Source of the DNA: Astrocystis sublimbata
Taxonomy: Eukaryota; Ascomycota; Sordariomycetes; Xylariales; Xylariaceae
Direction: 5' to 3'
DNA: 64,000 bases
Assembly (NCBI GenBank): GCA_022453515.1
Contig: JAJNNY010000004.1
Location: forward strand, 1,116,001-1,180,000
A model generated the notes under the pieces. That model had not been told where the DNA came from. It made no database searches and saw only the letters and a program-made list of their open reading frames with translations. Position numbers and translations under genes: made by a program. Positions 44,261-58,115 of the stretch are shown piece after piece (positions within the stretch are counted from its first letter, which is position 1; every line of letters starts with the position of its first letter).

Positions 44261-44344
44261 GCTCGCATTTCCCACGACTCTCTGCCGACCGGCATTGACA
44301 ACCGCTGCATTCGCATTTGATACCGAGCGATCTGATTGCCCAAC
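42179..44344. other. Divergent intergenic region
   Basis: 2.2 kb. Contains cctacctacctag-type tracts (42480-42585). A short echo of the gene just left is present: 42855-42905 (tataaggtgtgactgtagag, tactagtatccaatcc) resembles 41710-41760 (tgaggtgtgactgtagtgg, tactatcatccaatctc). The right end holds the Rab11 leader. Confidence 0.45.
44218..44262. repeat. (CA)n microsatellite in the Rab11 leader
   Basis: A run of about 13 ca units, tata, then about 6 more ca units, ends about 80 bp before the Rab11 ATG. It is likely in the promoter or 5' UTR. Confidence 0.9.
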
Positions 44345-45295
<951 letters not shown>

Positions 45296-46196
45296 ACCAT
45301 TGCGACCACGAGCCTCTAGATTGGCGTGCAACGGTTTATCGGTTGGTACGAAGTTTGAAAGTACACGGCGTCACGTTGATATTGTTTTTCCACGGATGGT
45401 GATGATGATGCATTAAGACACGGAGGAAGGCTAGCAATTAATGGTCTTTTGCTATTTTCTCTACAGGCAGCAATTTTCTCTTGTTTTCTTTTTCTCATTA
45501 TGGCATCTGCTGTGCGAGCAGTCTGGGATGTGACACGTCAAGAAAGCTGGTATCGAATCTAATACACCAACCAATGTCCACCGCCTTTTCCATATGTCTG
45601 AACGTTCAAGAGAGTACGGCGCACAACGTGTATGTACGTAATGTTAAGTAGGTAGTTATCTGACGAGATAAAGAGGAGTATTTGTGGGTAGCCGCATGTG
45701 GAGCTGCATGTGTACCTAGGTACTTATGGACGGGCCCATTCAGCTTCTAATCTAGGTAGGTACATCTCGGTACATGTAGTTGGAAGCATGTGCAGACTGC
45801 AAGGGATAATGAATTTCGTGGCCAATACCTAACCCCGTTGGTATGGCGAGGGTTAGAGTAGGCAGTCTCGGCAGTTTCTACCTAATGGTGATAGCTGCCA
45901 AATGGGCATTTGCACATGTGCACGCAGATTCCGATGCTCGTTAGGGGCACAGCACCTCCCCGTTCCAGAGACCCCACAGGCCAGATAAGGTAAGCAGCCC
46001 ACCTCGCCACCCACTCTTATCGGGCTCTTATCGCCCAGCCAGTCCAAAAAAAAGTTCGGGAGTCTGCGCAAGCTACCGCGCATGCTGGAGTGGATTCAAG
46101 ACCTACCTAAGTGTGTAATGCGACTCTGAAGAACCAAACTTCATCTTCATCTCATTCATTTGCCTTCCCAATTGTTACGGGTTCCAGGGACACGAG
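45296..46196. other. Spacer between Rab11 and BRX1
   Basis: 900 bp with repeated ctaggtaggtac/acctaggtac tracts (45712-45775), a motif scattered through this genome's spacers. No gene. The last 200 bp are the BRX1 promoter region. Confidence 0.5.
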
Positions 46197-47628
46197 ATGG
46201 CTGCTGTCTACAAGGCTCTTTCTAAGTCGGCGGGCGACAGCAAAGACGATGCTGCGCCTGGCGCCGCCGCAGCTAAGCGCAACAAGCAGAGGGTCTTGAT
46301 ACTGTCTTCGCGAGGTGTGACATATCGGTATGCATGCTTTGCCTTGCCTCACATAGCTATCTCATATACGAGGAACCCTTTGCTAATGATGTGCAAAGCC
46401 ACCGTCATCTTCTAAAGGATCTGGCTAGCATGGTATGTTTCCCATGGGAAACGATGACCTGCATCCGACGGACCATGTGCTCACTGACCGGGACAGATGC
46501 CACATGCTCGCGTCGACACCAAGTATGATCAGAAGAAGAGACTTGGAGAGCTAAATGAGCTGGCTGTCAGTACATCCTCTGCAACTGGGCTTTGATTCTG
46601 AGCTAATGATCTGTAGGAACTATATAACTGCAACAAGTGAGTGTTGTGCCTATATTCGAGGAGTCACGAGACTTGGAGACAACGTTTGGTTCGAACAGCA
46701 GTTATTGACTGATCTCGTAGCATTTGCTTCTTCGAAGCGCGTAAGGGCCAAGGTATGTGGCTGAGTCTAATCTCGATCCTTTTGATATAAACTTGAAAGA
46801 TCGGAAATACTGATACATAACTACAAAGATCTCTACCTATGGGTATGTCTGATTTCCTCAGAGGCAGCCTCTTGTAGGCACAGCGAGGCCCTCGGTTACT
46901 GACAAGTTATGCAACAGCTTTCAAAGGCGCCGAATGGTCCTACATGCAAGGTAATTTTGATCACTTTCGCTATGATCATTGCCGGCACATGCTCACCCAT
47001 ATTTCAGTTTCTCGTTAGCAACATTCACACAATGGAGGAGCTGGCTTTCTCGGGAAACTGCTTGAAGGGAAGCAGACCAATCCTCTCATTCGACAAAACT
47101 TTCGATACGGAGCCGCATCTCCAGGTCATCAAACAGCTCTTTCTACAAATCATGGGCGTCCCGCCTCTACAGAGACGATCCAAACCCTTCATCGACCACG
47201 TTGTATCCTTCTCAGTGGCCGACGGGCGAGTGTTCATGAGAGTATACCAGGTGCAGGAGACCGAAGCCTCCTCGAAAAAAGACGGAGCCGAGGGACAGGA
47301 CGCAGCAGATGACGGCAAGAAGCGGAAATCGAAACACGCGTTGGAGAAAGAGCTCGATATCTCGCTTCTCGAAATTGGACCCAGATGCGTGCTTCAGCCC
47401 ATCATCATCCAAGAGGGCTCTTTTGGCGGCGCCTTGCTGTACGAGAACAAGCACTTCGTTTCACCGAACCAGATCCGGTCCGACTTGAGACGAAAGGGGG
47501 CGAAGAAGAATAATGCGCGCGCGGAGCAGAATATCGATAGGCTGGCGAAGATGGGCAATCTGGGGTTGCGGACGGATGGTGATCAGAAACCGGCTGATCA
47601 GCTGGACTCGAGGCAGTTGTTTGCTTGA
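46197..47628 (+). CDS. BRX1: Ribosome biogenesis protein BRX1
   Basis: Eight exons: 46197-46327, 46399-46432, 46497-46565, 46617-46636, 46721-46752, 46829-46842, 46918-46950 and 47008-47628, totalling 317 residues. Exons of 34, 20, 32 and 14 bp are all needed to rebuild the Brix domain: RVLILSSRGVTYRHRHLLKD, MPHARVDTKYD, LGELNELAELYNCNNICFFE, ARKGQDLYLWLSKAPNGPTC, KFLVSNIHTMEELAFSGNCL. The C-terminal part carries IGPRCVLQPIII and GGALLYENKHFVSPN. By family it is a nucleolar protein acting with Ebp2 in early 60S assembly and 27S pre-rRNA processing. The C-terminal KKNNARAEQNIDRL tail is basic. Length fits the family. Confidence 0.94.
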
Positions 47629-48724
47629 GGACTTGCTTCTTAATCGTACCTGCTTCTATCTAGATCGGGCGATGGGCTGGCGTTATGGAGTTTTGTATGG
47701 TGATCCACCAAGCCTTGTTGAGGCTATTTCGACATACCTTTTAGCCCTGGCCTATCTAATACAAGCCACGCTAACTCACCATCTAAATAATATTGATGTT
47801 GCTCATCGAAGCCCGTGTCTCGATGATAGTTTGCCTATCTTGTGTGTATCTGTAACACATTGATCTGTCGCTTGAAAGACATGCCAAGAGTAGGCAGGTA
47901 TGTCGCTGCTGAACTTGGGATCTGAAAGAGGCGAGGAGCTTTATCATGAGCCTGGTTCTTCTGATATTCCACGTCATTTCCCAACCTGGCAGGCCGTGTT
48001 CGATTTGGAGACAGACAACGCACGGACCAAGGACGAGCCCCCAAGCTAACCCCCTCGAGCCCCTGTCACCAATCACCTAGCTTCCATATAAACTGACGTG
48101 ACTCAAGCGCGTCACATACCTTCTGTTCTTTCTTTCAACCCAAGCCATCATGTCACAATCATACAGCAATTCCGCCTTTGCGGCGAAGACTGTTCAACGG
48201 TTCGCGATGCATTCGTGCACCTTTTCGAGATATAGCCCCAAAGGAGGGGTGTTCGTTGTTTGAGTCAAGGAATCAACTTGCCTTGGTTGATCAAGCCTAG
48301 TACTTGATTGATCGAGGCGCTCGACAACACGAGTTGAGCGTGAGACGAGAAGCCGGAGGAGGAGGAGGAATCATTCGATTTCAATTTCGATCTTGTTTTG
48401 TGAACGGTATTCGTCAGACGCCAAAGCGATATCAATGAGAGGAGACCTCTGATCCACTGTTTTGTTTTGAGAGTGTGCGACTGGGAAGTATTGATACTAC
48501 GAAGACGAAGTTGCGTCCAGTGAACGTATATAACACTTATACTGCCAAGACTGCTCTCGGTAAGTTCTCAGTATCCCCGTTCGGTTTCACGATTTACTGA
48601 TGCACTATTTGGTAAGCCTATCTTGAACGATCACGATCTAGCGACTTATACAACCGGAATTATCGAGGATTTCTAACACAATCCACACTACGAAACGTTG
48701 ATTCAAATCAAGCTATCCCTAAAG
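47629..48724. other. Spacer upstream of the F-box gene
   Basis: 1.1 kb. A ggaggaggaggag run lies at 48355-48370. 48500-48720 is presumably a long leader. No gene seen. Confidence 0.45.
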
Positions 48725-49986
48725 ATGGCGATATACTCATCTTTGCTTGTCCGAAAGGATAATCGGGCAGTCCATCTGCCTGGAAGCTTCCTTGACTTCA
48801 TACCAGTTGAGGTTATTCTTGAGATCATGGAAGTCATGGGGCCGGCAGATCTTACCAACTTTGGCCTGATTAACAAACGGATCTATCAAATCTACACGGA
48901 CAAACGAGCTCAGCTCTTGCTGAATATTCTCCGCAGTCGCCCGGAACTGGAGCTCCTCCTGCATCTTCATACTGCCAACCAGAACAACTTTTTGCCCGAC
49001 AGAATGCTCCATCCCTTGACTGTGACTTTTAGTTTGAGGCCAGATGAAGCACCTGAAGACAAGATCTTCCTCATGCGCAGCGCCGTCGGATGGAGCAATG
49101 GGAAAATTGTATGCCCCGAGAAGATCAAGCTGAATGTGTTTGATCTTCTGGAATTATGTGAGATGGTCAAGGTGATTGATTGGTGGGTTGAGATCTACCC
49201 TCGTTTGCGGTGGAGAGATCACCCGGAAGACCGGCGATGTTTGAGAGCGGATGAAGAGAGTCGTCTTCGCAAGGCTATTGCCCGCTGGTGGCTTTATAGC
49301 CACTACTTCCACGGCAACTATTGGCGTAATACCCACGCCCCAAAGAAGTTCGATTGCGACGTTCGGCTCCACCACATGCGAATTCTCACTACCGAGGAGA
49401 TTCTCGAGTTAGATGATCTACTCGGTACTATGTATGAGACGATCAGCAAGGATCTTTGCTCTTCTCCGGACGAGGTTTACCATGGAGTAAGTTCTACAGG
49501 GTGTCTCAAGCTTAGAATACAGCGCGTTAATGATTTCGACAGTCGAGCTCTGTCGTTGAACTGGTACCGTGGGGAAAGCATGGGGAGCGCCATCCGACAA
49601 TCGTCAACACCTACATGAAACTCGACCCAGATATGCTAAAGCATTTTCTCGAACATTGCTACCGATACAGCAAAGACTATTTGATAATGGCAATCGCCAA
49701 CAGCACTTACGAGCTGCGCTTCGATCGCGAGACCCTAAGCATGTCGCTTGCTACTGTGCTCGAAGAGAGAGCAATTCTCGATCCCGACCGCCCCAAGACC
49801 TATCCTGCGATGGGAATCATTGCAGAGGATAGGGCCCCGGCTAAAGAGTGCAAGGCATGGATAAACGACGCATGGCCCACCGGGTTTCCGCCCATCACTC
49901 GGGAGCAGTTGGCAGAGCAGCCTCAGGAGCCCACCAGTCAGGTTCCTCGTGGCGACGATGGAGCTGATCGTGGCGCAGACTGGTGA
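48725..49986 (+). CDS. F-box protein
   Basis: Exons 48725-49486 and 49543-49986 give 401 residues; the 56-bp intron (gtaagt..ttcgacag) lies between codons. I chose the ATG at 48725 because the frame has none further upstream, although it is open for nine more codons. An F-box-like motif is at residues ~23-62: FLDFIPVEVILEIMEVMGPA and DLTNFGLINKRIYQIYTDK. The rest has no repeat domain I recognise, but is rich in Trp/Tyr and matches the general look of fungal F-box proteins with a helical C-terminal region. By family it would recruit substrates to an SCF ubiquitin ligase through Skp1. The targets are unknown. Confidence 0.72.
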
Positions 49987-51791
49987 TCAGGATGTCCTTC
50001 GAAGGATATCTTTTGGTGGATAATCGATAGTCTTGTCTAATAGTCTGTGAATATATTCTCGGTATACCAATCTCGATTTTCACTTCGGGGAAGTCGTTGA
50101 GAAGTTTAGCAGTGCTGTCCAAAGTAAGACTGTGGTCGGCAAATTCTCACTGAACAATGATGTGACCGTATTATTCCATTGGATGTGATGCTTCAAAATT
50201 TCATAGGATCGGATTACAAATGAAACATCCTCGAGATAACCAAGCTGCCCGAAAAAGCACAATCACCTCGATAATGTTGATGATACCGTGGAGACTGCCA
50301 CTTGCTACAATTTTGGTGATGACTTGATGCCGATTTTTCGACTGCATTATAATTAATATCAGGGTGGTGCAGATACTGATGCGTATTATTAGAGATATTA
50401 TTATATACATAGCACACACTTTCGGTTAGCATTTTTAAGTAACAAGGAGTTATGCTTCGAAATAAATGTTTTCGAACTTCCAACAATGCTGCTAAAACAA
50501 TCCCAATCATGACCTTATTGTCTATACTAGTTCATGTCCACGTCTGTCGTAGTGAGTAAATACTCAAGATTTGTAAATCAAAGTACATCCGGCGATTTCA
50601 GTCCTTGCCAAGGCCGGACAGCTTTCATGTAAGATACTCTACTCAGATGTATCCTCGAAATCATCAAAATGTTTCTTGATTGATGATATTATTTTGGTAC
50701 ATAGAAACCATAGGCAGGGTTATCATTGCTGTTTTGCAATGCTCTTTTCGTCAGGGCTACTGCAAGGGGTGTGGTTGGTAGGTACCTTGGATGCTTGGAT
50801 GTGTAGACGGACGACGTTAGCGGCATTTATCAGGCGGCGAGTGCCTACGGAGGCCTGTAGGCCATAGCCGACCAACCAAAACAACGCTTCTGGCGTCCCA
50901 GCTCCTCCCAGCCTTTTCCTTATTCTTGGATAACACACCACCTGCACAACATATAATCATATACCACCACCACCGCCTGCACTGTTTATATCACTCTTGC
51001 CTGCCGCAGCGCTTTCTATAACGCGCCCCATGCCGCCAGAGCCCTGTTAGCGTCCCTTTCTCTTTTCGGCCTGAGACCTAGGCAACTACGACTGACTGCC
51101 TCGCACCAGGGGCCGGTGGGAAGGACCTGAGCGAGTGAGCTCAGCCAGCTATCTCGTCTCAGACGTAGCGCCGCCCCTGTCAAATAAATCAGGTGTAAGT
51201 TGACGACTCAACCTCATCTACCACTGCAACTTCGATCTTGAGCAAATTGGCCCTCTTACCCCAACGGCTCACAAGGCTATCGTTGTTTTTCCATTCCTGG
51301 ATTTTATGAATACTTGATTGATCTGTATCTCCGGTGTCCTGTCTCTGTGTGGTCCGCCTTATGCTCGGAATCCTGATGTTTGTTCAGAGCAATCTCGGTT
51401 TGCGAGGACAGAATCCAGTAGGTTCGGATGCATTCACTTCACACAGGGCAAGGTGTCTGGGATTCTCCTTTTTGTTCGCATATTCCAGGCTGTTACCTGC
51501 CTGTACCATGCAGCATCCCTGAGAGATCTATCGAAGGGATGAGATTCGTACACACGCTGACCGTCACCAGCTACTTCTACCGACTTCGGGCGCAGCCGTC
51601 CTATCTCATATCCTAGCTTGCTTTGAGTCGAGTGTAGGCCTAGCGACTGCGGTTGTCGTCTTTGGTCTTTCGACTACGACGCATCCTTAGTCGCGTCATC
51701 TTGGTCGCCCACCCAAGGTGGCAGGGTGCTTTTCTTGAACCCGCTCACCGAAGCTGATCCGTATGCCATCCTTTTCCCACACAGGATCAAT
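49987..51791. other. Spacer upstream of HDA1
   Basis: 1.8 kb without a recognised gene. The HDA1 leader may contain an intron ending at 51782-51785 (cacacag, just before the start codon region), since ...tttcccacacag/GATCAATATGG looks like a 3' splice site. I could not fix its donor. Confidence 0.4.
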
Positions 51792-54175
51792 ATGGCACTC
51801 GACGAAGCTATGGACATTGACGCCCCCACCAATGGGGTGGCGGGCACCCACAATCAGTCTTCACTGGAAAACGACGACGACGCAGCGTCCGATGGCAGCG
51901 GCACTTTCTTGCAGTCAACAAAACGGAGGGGCATGCTCCCGACAGGGTGCTGCTATGATGACAGGATGAAGCTTCATGCGAACGCCGATTTTGGTCCTAC
52001 TCCCCATCATCCAGAGGATCCGAGGCGGATCGAAGAGATCATGAAGATCTTTAAGAAAGCCGGCCTGGTATACACAGGGCCTGACACCAAACTACTCGAT
52101 ATATTAAGGGAAACGCCGACCAAGTACATGTGGCGTATCCCTGCCCGAGAGGCTACTAAGCAGGAGATCTGCACTGTTCATACGGCCGACCTATATGCAA
52201 ATGCCGAGGGCCTCACGCGAATGTCGACGAAGGAGCTGCGAGCTCTCAGCATAAGGCTTGACCAGGGTAGGGACTCTCTTTACGTCGGCGGCATGACCTT
52301 TCAAGCAGCACTTCTCTCGGCTGGTGGCTGTATCGAGACGTGCAAAAACGTGGCTTCAGGTCGCGTCAAGAATGCATTTGCCGTTATCCGACCACCAGGA
52401 CATCATGCCGAATATGACCAGTCTATGGGGTTTTGCATTTTCAATAATGTCCCAATCGCTGCAAAAGTATGCCAGCGCGAATACCCTGAACTCTGCCGGA
52501 AAATCTTGATTCTGGACTGGGATGTCCACCACGGAAATGGCGTGCAGAATATGTTTTACGAGGACCCCAATGTCCTCTATATGAGTCTTCATGTCTACGA
52601 GAACGGTGAATTCTACCCGGGACAGCCCGCAAACCCAATGATACCCGACGGTAGCCCGGACAATGTCGGGTCGGGCCCAGGAAAGGGGAAGAACGTCAAC
52701 ATCGGCTGGGCGTCACAAGGTATGGGTGACGGCGAATACTTGGCAGCGTTTCAAAAGATCGTGATGCCAATAGCGTCGGAATTCAATCCCGACCTAGTCA
52801 TCATCTCGGCCGGTTTCGACGCGGCGGACGGCGACGAATTGGGCGGCTGTTTTGTGACGCCTCCCTGCTATGCTCATATGACGCATATGCTGATGTCTCT
52901 CGCCGGAGGTAAAGTGGCAGTATGTCTAGAAGGTGGATACAACCTCGAGGCCATCTCGAACTCGGCTCTAGCAGTCGCCCAGACACTCATGGGAGAGCCG
53001 CCGCCGCAGATGGAGATCCCACCCATCTCCAAGGAAGCTGCGCGCATCCTTGCCAAGGTGCAGGCGGTGCAGGCTCCCTACTGGGAATGCATGCGGCCAG
53101 GTATCATTGACGTCCAACAGCTCGGTAAAGATGCCTCGCGACTCCACGATGTCATCCGCGGCTACCAGCGGCAAGTTCTGTCGGAAAAGCACAGCATGAT
53201 CCCTCTTTTTATACAGCGTGAAACTCTATGGAAGTCCTTCGATAACCAGGTCCTCGTCACTCCAAATGTACGATGCGCGAAAAGGATCATGTTCATCATT
53301 CACGACCCGTGAGCCGTTCTCTTCCTAAAACATACGCGATATCCGCTAATTATGATCCAGCCCTGAACTAGTGGCGATGCCCGATCTAATCGACAACAGT
53401 ATCGACCCTCATAGTGGCTTTATTGTAAGTTTAGCTCACGCCCTACCTGTGGTGGGTTCTTTAGATAATTAGCATTCTGATTATATTACAGGTCGATGCG
53501 GTTTCATCCTATGTGGAATGGGGTGTCAAGAAGGGCTTCGGCATCATAGACGCCAATATACCACACTATATTACCCACCCGGAGGATTTGGACGCCTTCA
53601 TACCTCGGACGGCGGAGAAGACATTACAGCAGCAAATCCAGGAGCTCGTTTGCTACGTATGGGATAACTATCTCCAGCTTTCTGAGGTGGAAGAGCTTTT
53701 CCTCTTTGGCATCGGCGACGCTTATCTGGGCGTGAAGGTGCTCCTGACCAATCGCGGTACGTATCCATCCGTCCATCTTTTACCCTGATAACTTCTGCAC
53801 CTTGTCATTCTCATAGCGGGATCAATCGTAAACGTACTAACACCCAAGAAAACAATAGATTGCAGATATCGTATAGCGGGGGTGGTGAACTTCGTAACCG
53901 GCAACCTCCGCCCCGTCAAGTCCGAGACGGATCCAGAGCTGTCGACATGGTACAAGCATAACTCACTGGTCTACGTAGCGGGCGACCACGCCTGCTGGAG
54001 CGATGAGGAACTTGCCAAAAAAGTGCTCAAGAGACGGTTTGGCGGCGTCAAGAAGAGCACCGAGAGTGGACTGAATCGCATGATGGACGCGCACGCGGCC
54101 GAGGTGCAGGAATTCATCAAGGATCGACTAAACTTGCAGAGCGAGGATGCCACGCCAACGGATGATGAGAGTTGA
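51792..54175 (+). CDS. HDA1: Class II histone deacetylase HDA1 (Clr3/HdaA)
   Basis: Exons 51792-53308, 53361-53424, 53492-53756 and 53859-54175 give 720 residues. The start is the first ATG (MALDEAMDIDAP); the frame stays open upstream without an ATG. The deacetylase domain (residues ~45-400) has GCCYDDRMKLH, VIRPPGHHAEYDQ, DWDVHHGNGVQNMFY and SAGFDAADGDELGG, including the paired catalytic His and the zinc-binding Asp/His set. After a linker the C-terminal region (residues ~445-700, IMFIIHDPPEL, GVVNFVTGNLRP) is the Arb2 domain typical of fungal HDA1 orthologues. By family it deacetylates H3/H2B in the nucleus and silences chromatin; in filamentous fungi HdaA also affects secondary metabolism. 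All catalytic residues are intact. Confidence 0.96.
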
Positions 54176-56202
54176 TGGTGACGAGGGTGATGTTAATAGT
54201 GGGATGGATATGCGGGCGTTCAGACTTGCGTGTTTCTACTGCTTCGGGTTGTGGTTTAGAAGGAGAGAGACAGGAAGAGGGAGATGGGGAGAGAGAATTA
54301 GAGACTTTTTAGGTATGTTTCTGTACTAAACTTGGATTTGGCATCTGTTGGGGTCTGTTGCTCAGATTCATCCCAAGACATCAGGATCGGTCGATGATGC
54401 ATGCATGTATAGATGCAGGCACCCGCAAGGGCTCTCACCTCCGTTCACTTTCATTACATACCTTACCTACGCATGAGGGTTTACTTAGTAGAGAGGCAAC
54501 GCCAAAATAATAGCATGAATGGTTCGAATTGCTGGTCTGTATTTTAAGACGTGCTGCTTTGGTTCTCAGGTGTTGACTCAGGCTTAGTTAGGTGTGGATG
54601 TCTGATGAGTTGGGCCCATGTGGTGGTCTGTTGCGCACCTTCGACACGAGAAGTAGATCCTGATATATACCTCAAAGGTAGGGTAGGCATGTAAGCCTGG
54701 TGGTGCATACATACATGCAGGTACACTTCATTCAATATTCCACTATGACGCATCTCGGATGGGATGGTTTACGCAGTTGCTATTACAGAATCATTGAAGC
54801 ACGCATGATAAGAAAAGTAATCCGTACCTGCCTAAGCACGAGCTGTACAGTATGGATGAGGAAGGAGGCTTCTGGCAGACGTGGTTGAGTTCTAAGCATA
54901 CCTACACGTTGATGCTGATGCCGCGTCATCAAGCTTAGGTACGTATCAAAGCTAGAATGTTGTGGTAGGTACGAGAGTGAATGGGTCAGCGATGGGGTGG
55001 CCGACCAGCCGTTGCCGCTGAGCTGCAAGTGGAAGCCTGAGCAGGAACAGTATCGCAGCCTGGATCCATGGGGCAAAGGACAGGTCGCCTCTCTGTTCTT
55101 GCCCTCGAGTTTGGTGATATTACGACGCATTGGTTATTGAGACACACGTCGGGTGTAGCAGCATCCATTGAGCTGACATCTCCAGACAAGCTCGACAAGT
55201 TCAAAGTAGTAAATTTAGCACTTGCAATCTCTCCTTCGCAGACACACCGAGGGTCCAAGAATGGGATCAATGTTGGGCGGCACTTGGTTGGGAGACAGGT
55301 ATCAAGAATGCAGATAAAGGTTGGACGTCTTCTTCGTGGCATTGCAACAAGGCGAATGCACACAATGAAAAACAAGGTGTGGTTTGAGAATCAAAAATTG
55401 CGAGGAGTACGATCCCGAAGGATAATACAGGACAGTCAACTCCGCGATGTGCAATGCAGGTCTCCTGTCTTACTATTCGAAATTCTGGAGCTTCAAATAG
55501 TCCCTCAAGGTAAGTATGAAGAAGAAAAGGAAGAAGAGAAGAGCAGAGAGGTGGGCGAGAGGGCAGATATTTATACCCAGAATATGTGGGTCTGGATCTG
55601 GCTGCCTGTTGCCTGGCAGGCTGGCATGGCTGGCCAGGCAAGTGCATCCCTAGGTATCCACTCGGGTCACTAACCACTTGAAAACGGGAGGCTCTGCTCA
55701 GCAGGTGCTCAAAGCACGGGCTGCATGTCCTTCCTTAGCGGCTAGCGCTTCTTTCAGGCGACCTATGGAAGTAGCCATCTCGCTCGCCACGCTAGCTGCT
55801 ACAGGCACTGGCACGCTGCTGCTGGCGCGTTTCCCACCTGATGATGCAGCGCCTGACGCTAAGCCAGCCTGAGGCTGGAGCCAAGGTGACAGCAGCATCA
55901 CAGGCTGGTGCGACAAGCTCACAACTTTCTCCCTCTCCATTCTACAGGACAAACAACTTCTACTATCATTCGTCTCCAGCCTTCCACAGCACTCTTGATC
56001 GGCCAGAGTATCGCCCTCTATCCGCATGCTTACCAGCCGGGTTATCGATAATTGACATATTTGAATTTCTTCGGGGCCCTTTCTGATAACTTGCTTGCTC
56101 CCTTGTGACATAGCTAGCTGGCCACTCATGGGAGGACGCCGCAATTAGAATCTGCATCGTTGTCGCTGTTGCGCCGAGATTCTTGCCGAGATTCTTGCCG
56201 AG
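54176..56202. other. Intergenic with unresolved frames
   Basis: 2 kb. On the minus strand a good TATA box (GGTATAAATAT, around 55577-55567) precedes a ~130-codon frame, 55375-54986, with eight or more Cys residues (CLPTKC, RCVCEG, CLNNQC) but no clear signal peptide. A 201-codon plus-strand frame overlaps it (55068-55673). Neither resembles a family I know. A small cysteine-rich secreted protein is possible but unproven. Upstream of 56203 the 13-mer gattcttgccgag is tandemly repeated. Confidence 0.35.
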
Positions 56203-58115
56203 ATGGACCGTGATGCAAGGAGTCGCAGGTAAGCCAGATCTTCTGCAATTGCCCACTTCCGCCTTGCCTCTGGCCCTCGACTCACAATATCTTGCCCACC
56301 AGATACGACGATGGAGAAGTCACCAGGTATGGCGCAGGTGAATCGTATAGACCGTACAACTCAAACAGATCTCCTCGAAGAGGCGCATCACCACCACCCC
56401 GTCGGGGAAGGACACCGCCGCCCCGGGAACGGCCTCGCAGCCCGCCACCGGACAGCGACCGCTATGTGCCTGATCGCGCTCCAAGACGTCGCTCGCGCAG
56501 TGTCGACCGTTACCGACGAGAGCCTTCACGAGACCGACGGGACCTGAGAGATGCGAGAGACCCGAGAGATGCCCGAGATATGAGAGACGTTCGGGATATG
56601 CGAGACGTGCGAGATGTACGCGATACCGGAGGTGACAGTTGGCGAAGAGACGACCGCAGTCGCCCTATGCGCAGACCATCGCCTCCGCGTCGGTCCCCTC
56701 CCCCGCGCCGTAGCCCTCCTAGACGAAGCCCGCCGCCACCGCGCAGGTTCTCACCCAGACGGGATGACCGTGATCGGCCACGATCACCGCCTCCGAGAAG
56801 AGGCTTTGAGCAAAGGTTTAACCCTATGCCCCCTGATGAGAAAAACCCCAATTTCATCCCCCTGACACCGCTGCCATTTAGGCGACGATCAAGATCCCCC
56901 CTCGATCGAGACCGCCCTCGCGAACGCAGTCCGCCCCCCCGTCGTCCCTCCCCTCCTCCTCCCCGCGCAAATACTTACCGTGGTCGCTCTCGCACCCCCG
57001 ATCGACGCGGCGACGATCGCTTCGGCCCTACCTACGCCAGACGCCCTTCACCCCCTCGCGAATCTGCCGTCAACTCTGTCCTCCCGTCCCGTGACGTGTC
57101 TCAGAGATCATCACCACGCCCCGAATCACGTCCAGAACCCCGTCCTGACCCACGCCCTGAGTCGCGCCCTGATGCCCGTCCCGAACCACGTCCCGAGCCA
57201 CGTCCGGAACCAGCTAAGCGTGATGAACGTCCCGGTGCCGAAACCCCTGTTTCTGCTCGTCCCGTTTCCAGATCTTCACACGGTGGAGCCCCTGTCAGAG
57301 AAAGAACGCCGCAAAAGACTCCCCACGAGCCCCAGGATTCCCAATCTGGCCCTTCTCGGCCTTCACGCTCTCCTCCGCGTGGACCAGCAGCTCTACGAGC
57401 ACCTACAGGTCCTAGAGATGGTCGCGGATACGGTAGCCAATCTGCAGCGTCGATAGGACCGCCTGCCAGGCCAGCCGCCGTTCCTAGCCCATCTTCAGTT
57501 CCAGGCCGACAAGAAAGCAATACAGGAGCTCCGCCCGCCGGCCCCCGTGGCTTCGTGTCTGGTCGTGGTGGAAGCAGCTACAGTCGCGGTGGGCGAGGTG
57601 GCTCACCATGGGGACCTACGGTTCAGAGCCGTAATCTCCCTCCGGCCTCTGGCCCGGCCTCGGCATCGCTTGCTACTAGTGCCAACAGCATACCTACCGG
57701 GCCTCGCGCTGGCTCCATCTCGTCGCAGTCGGTCCCCTCGACACCCGTCTCCCAGGCCAACAAACCCTTCAACCCGCCCAAGGGCCCGGCTGCGGATAGC
57801 AACAACCGACTCAGCCTAGCGCAGCAGATCCTCGCTACAATGCCACCTCTCGTACCAGGCGGCAAGATGTCGCCCTCGTATATCCCGGTGATGACGGGCA
57901 TCCTACCGGAACTACAAGACCACTACGATCGTTTGAAAGAAGAAGAGGAGAAATTGAGACAGGAGAAGTACGTCAAGGAAGATAAGCTGCGCAAGAGCCT
58001 TGCCGAGTACGAGAAGGGCGAGCGCGAGCTTAAGATCCTGGCTCTGAAGTCGGAATTGGCGGAGCAGAGCAGGAAGAAGTGGGCGGGCGAAGAGCTGGGC
58101 GGCGCCGCCTTTTAG
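56203..58115 (+). CDS. Arg/Ser/Pro-rich nuclear protein with C-terminal coiled coil
   Basis: Exons 56203-56228 and 56303-58115 give 612 residues. The first exon encodes MDRDARSR; the 74-bp intron (gtaagc..caccag) joins it to RYDDGEVTRYG, and the long exon has no ATG at its own start, so the small first exon is needed. Residues ~20-400 are low-complexity: RS/SPPR dipeptides, an RDxRDxRD array (residues ~77-105), and a PRPESRPEPRPD array (~270-310). A Gly/Ser/Pro-rich part follows. Near the end is a conserved-looking segment (MPPLVPGGKMSPSYIPVMTG) and then a charged coiled coil (HYDRLKEEEEKLRQEKYVK). Composition suggests a nuclear RNA-processing or chromatin scaffold. I do not recognise a named family. 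Confidence 0.75.

Noticed and set aside
46688..46700. ttcgaac motifs as tRNA B boxes (also at 29590 and 54522)
   Set aside because: No A box at a suitable distance and no foldable cloverleaf; the 46.69 kb case is inside a BRX1 intron.
48698..48724. Upstream start for the F-box protein
   Set aside because: The frame extends nine codons upstream but only to a TTG; the first ATG is at 48725. The same reasoning sets LHS1 at 7643 and HDA1 at 51792.
55068..55673. 201-codon plus-strand frame
   Set aside because: No family, no start context or promoter, and overlapped by a minus-strand frame with a better TATA box. I do not list it as a gene.
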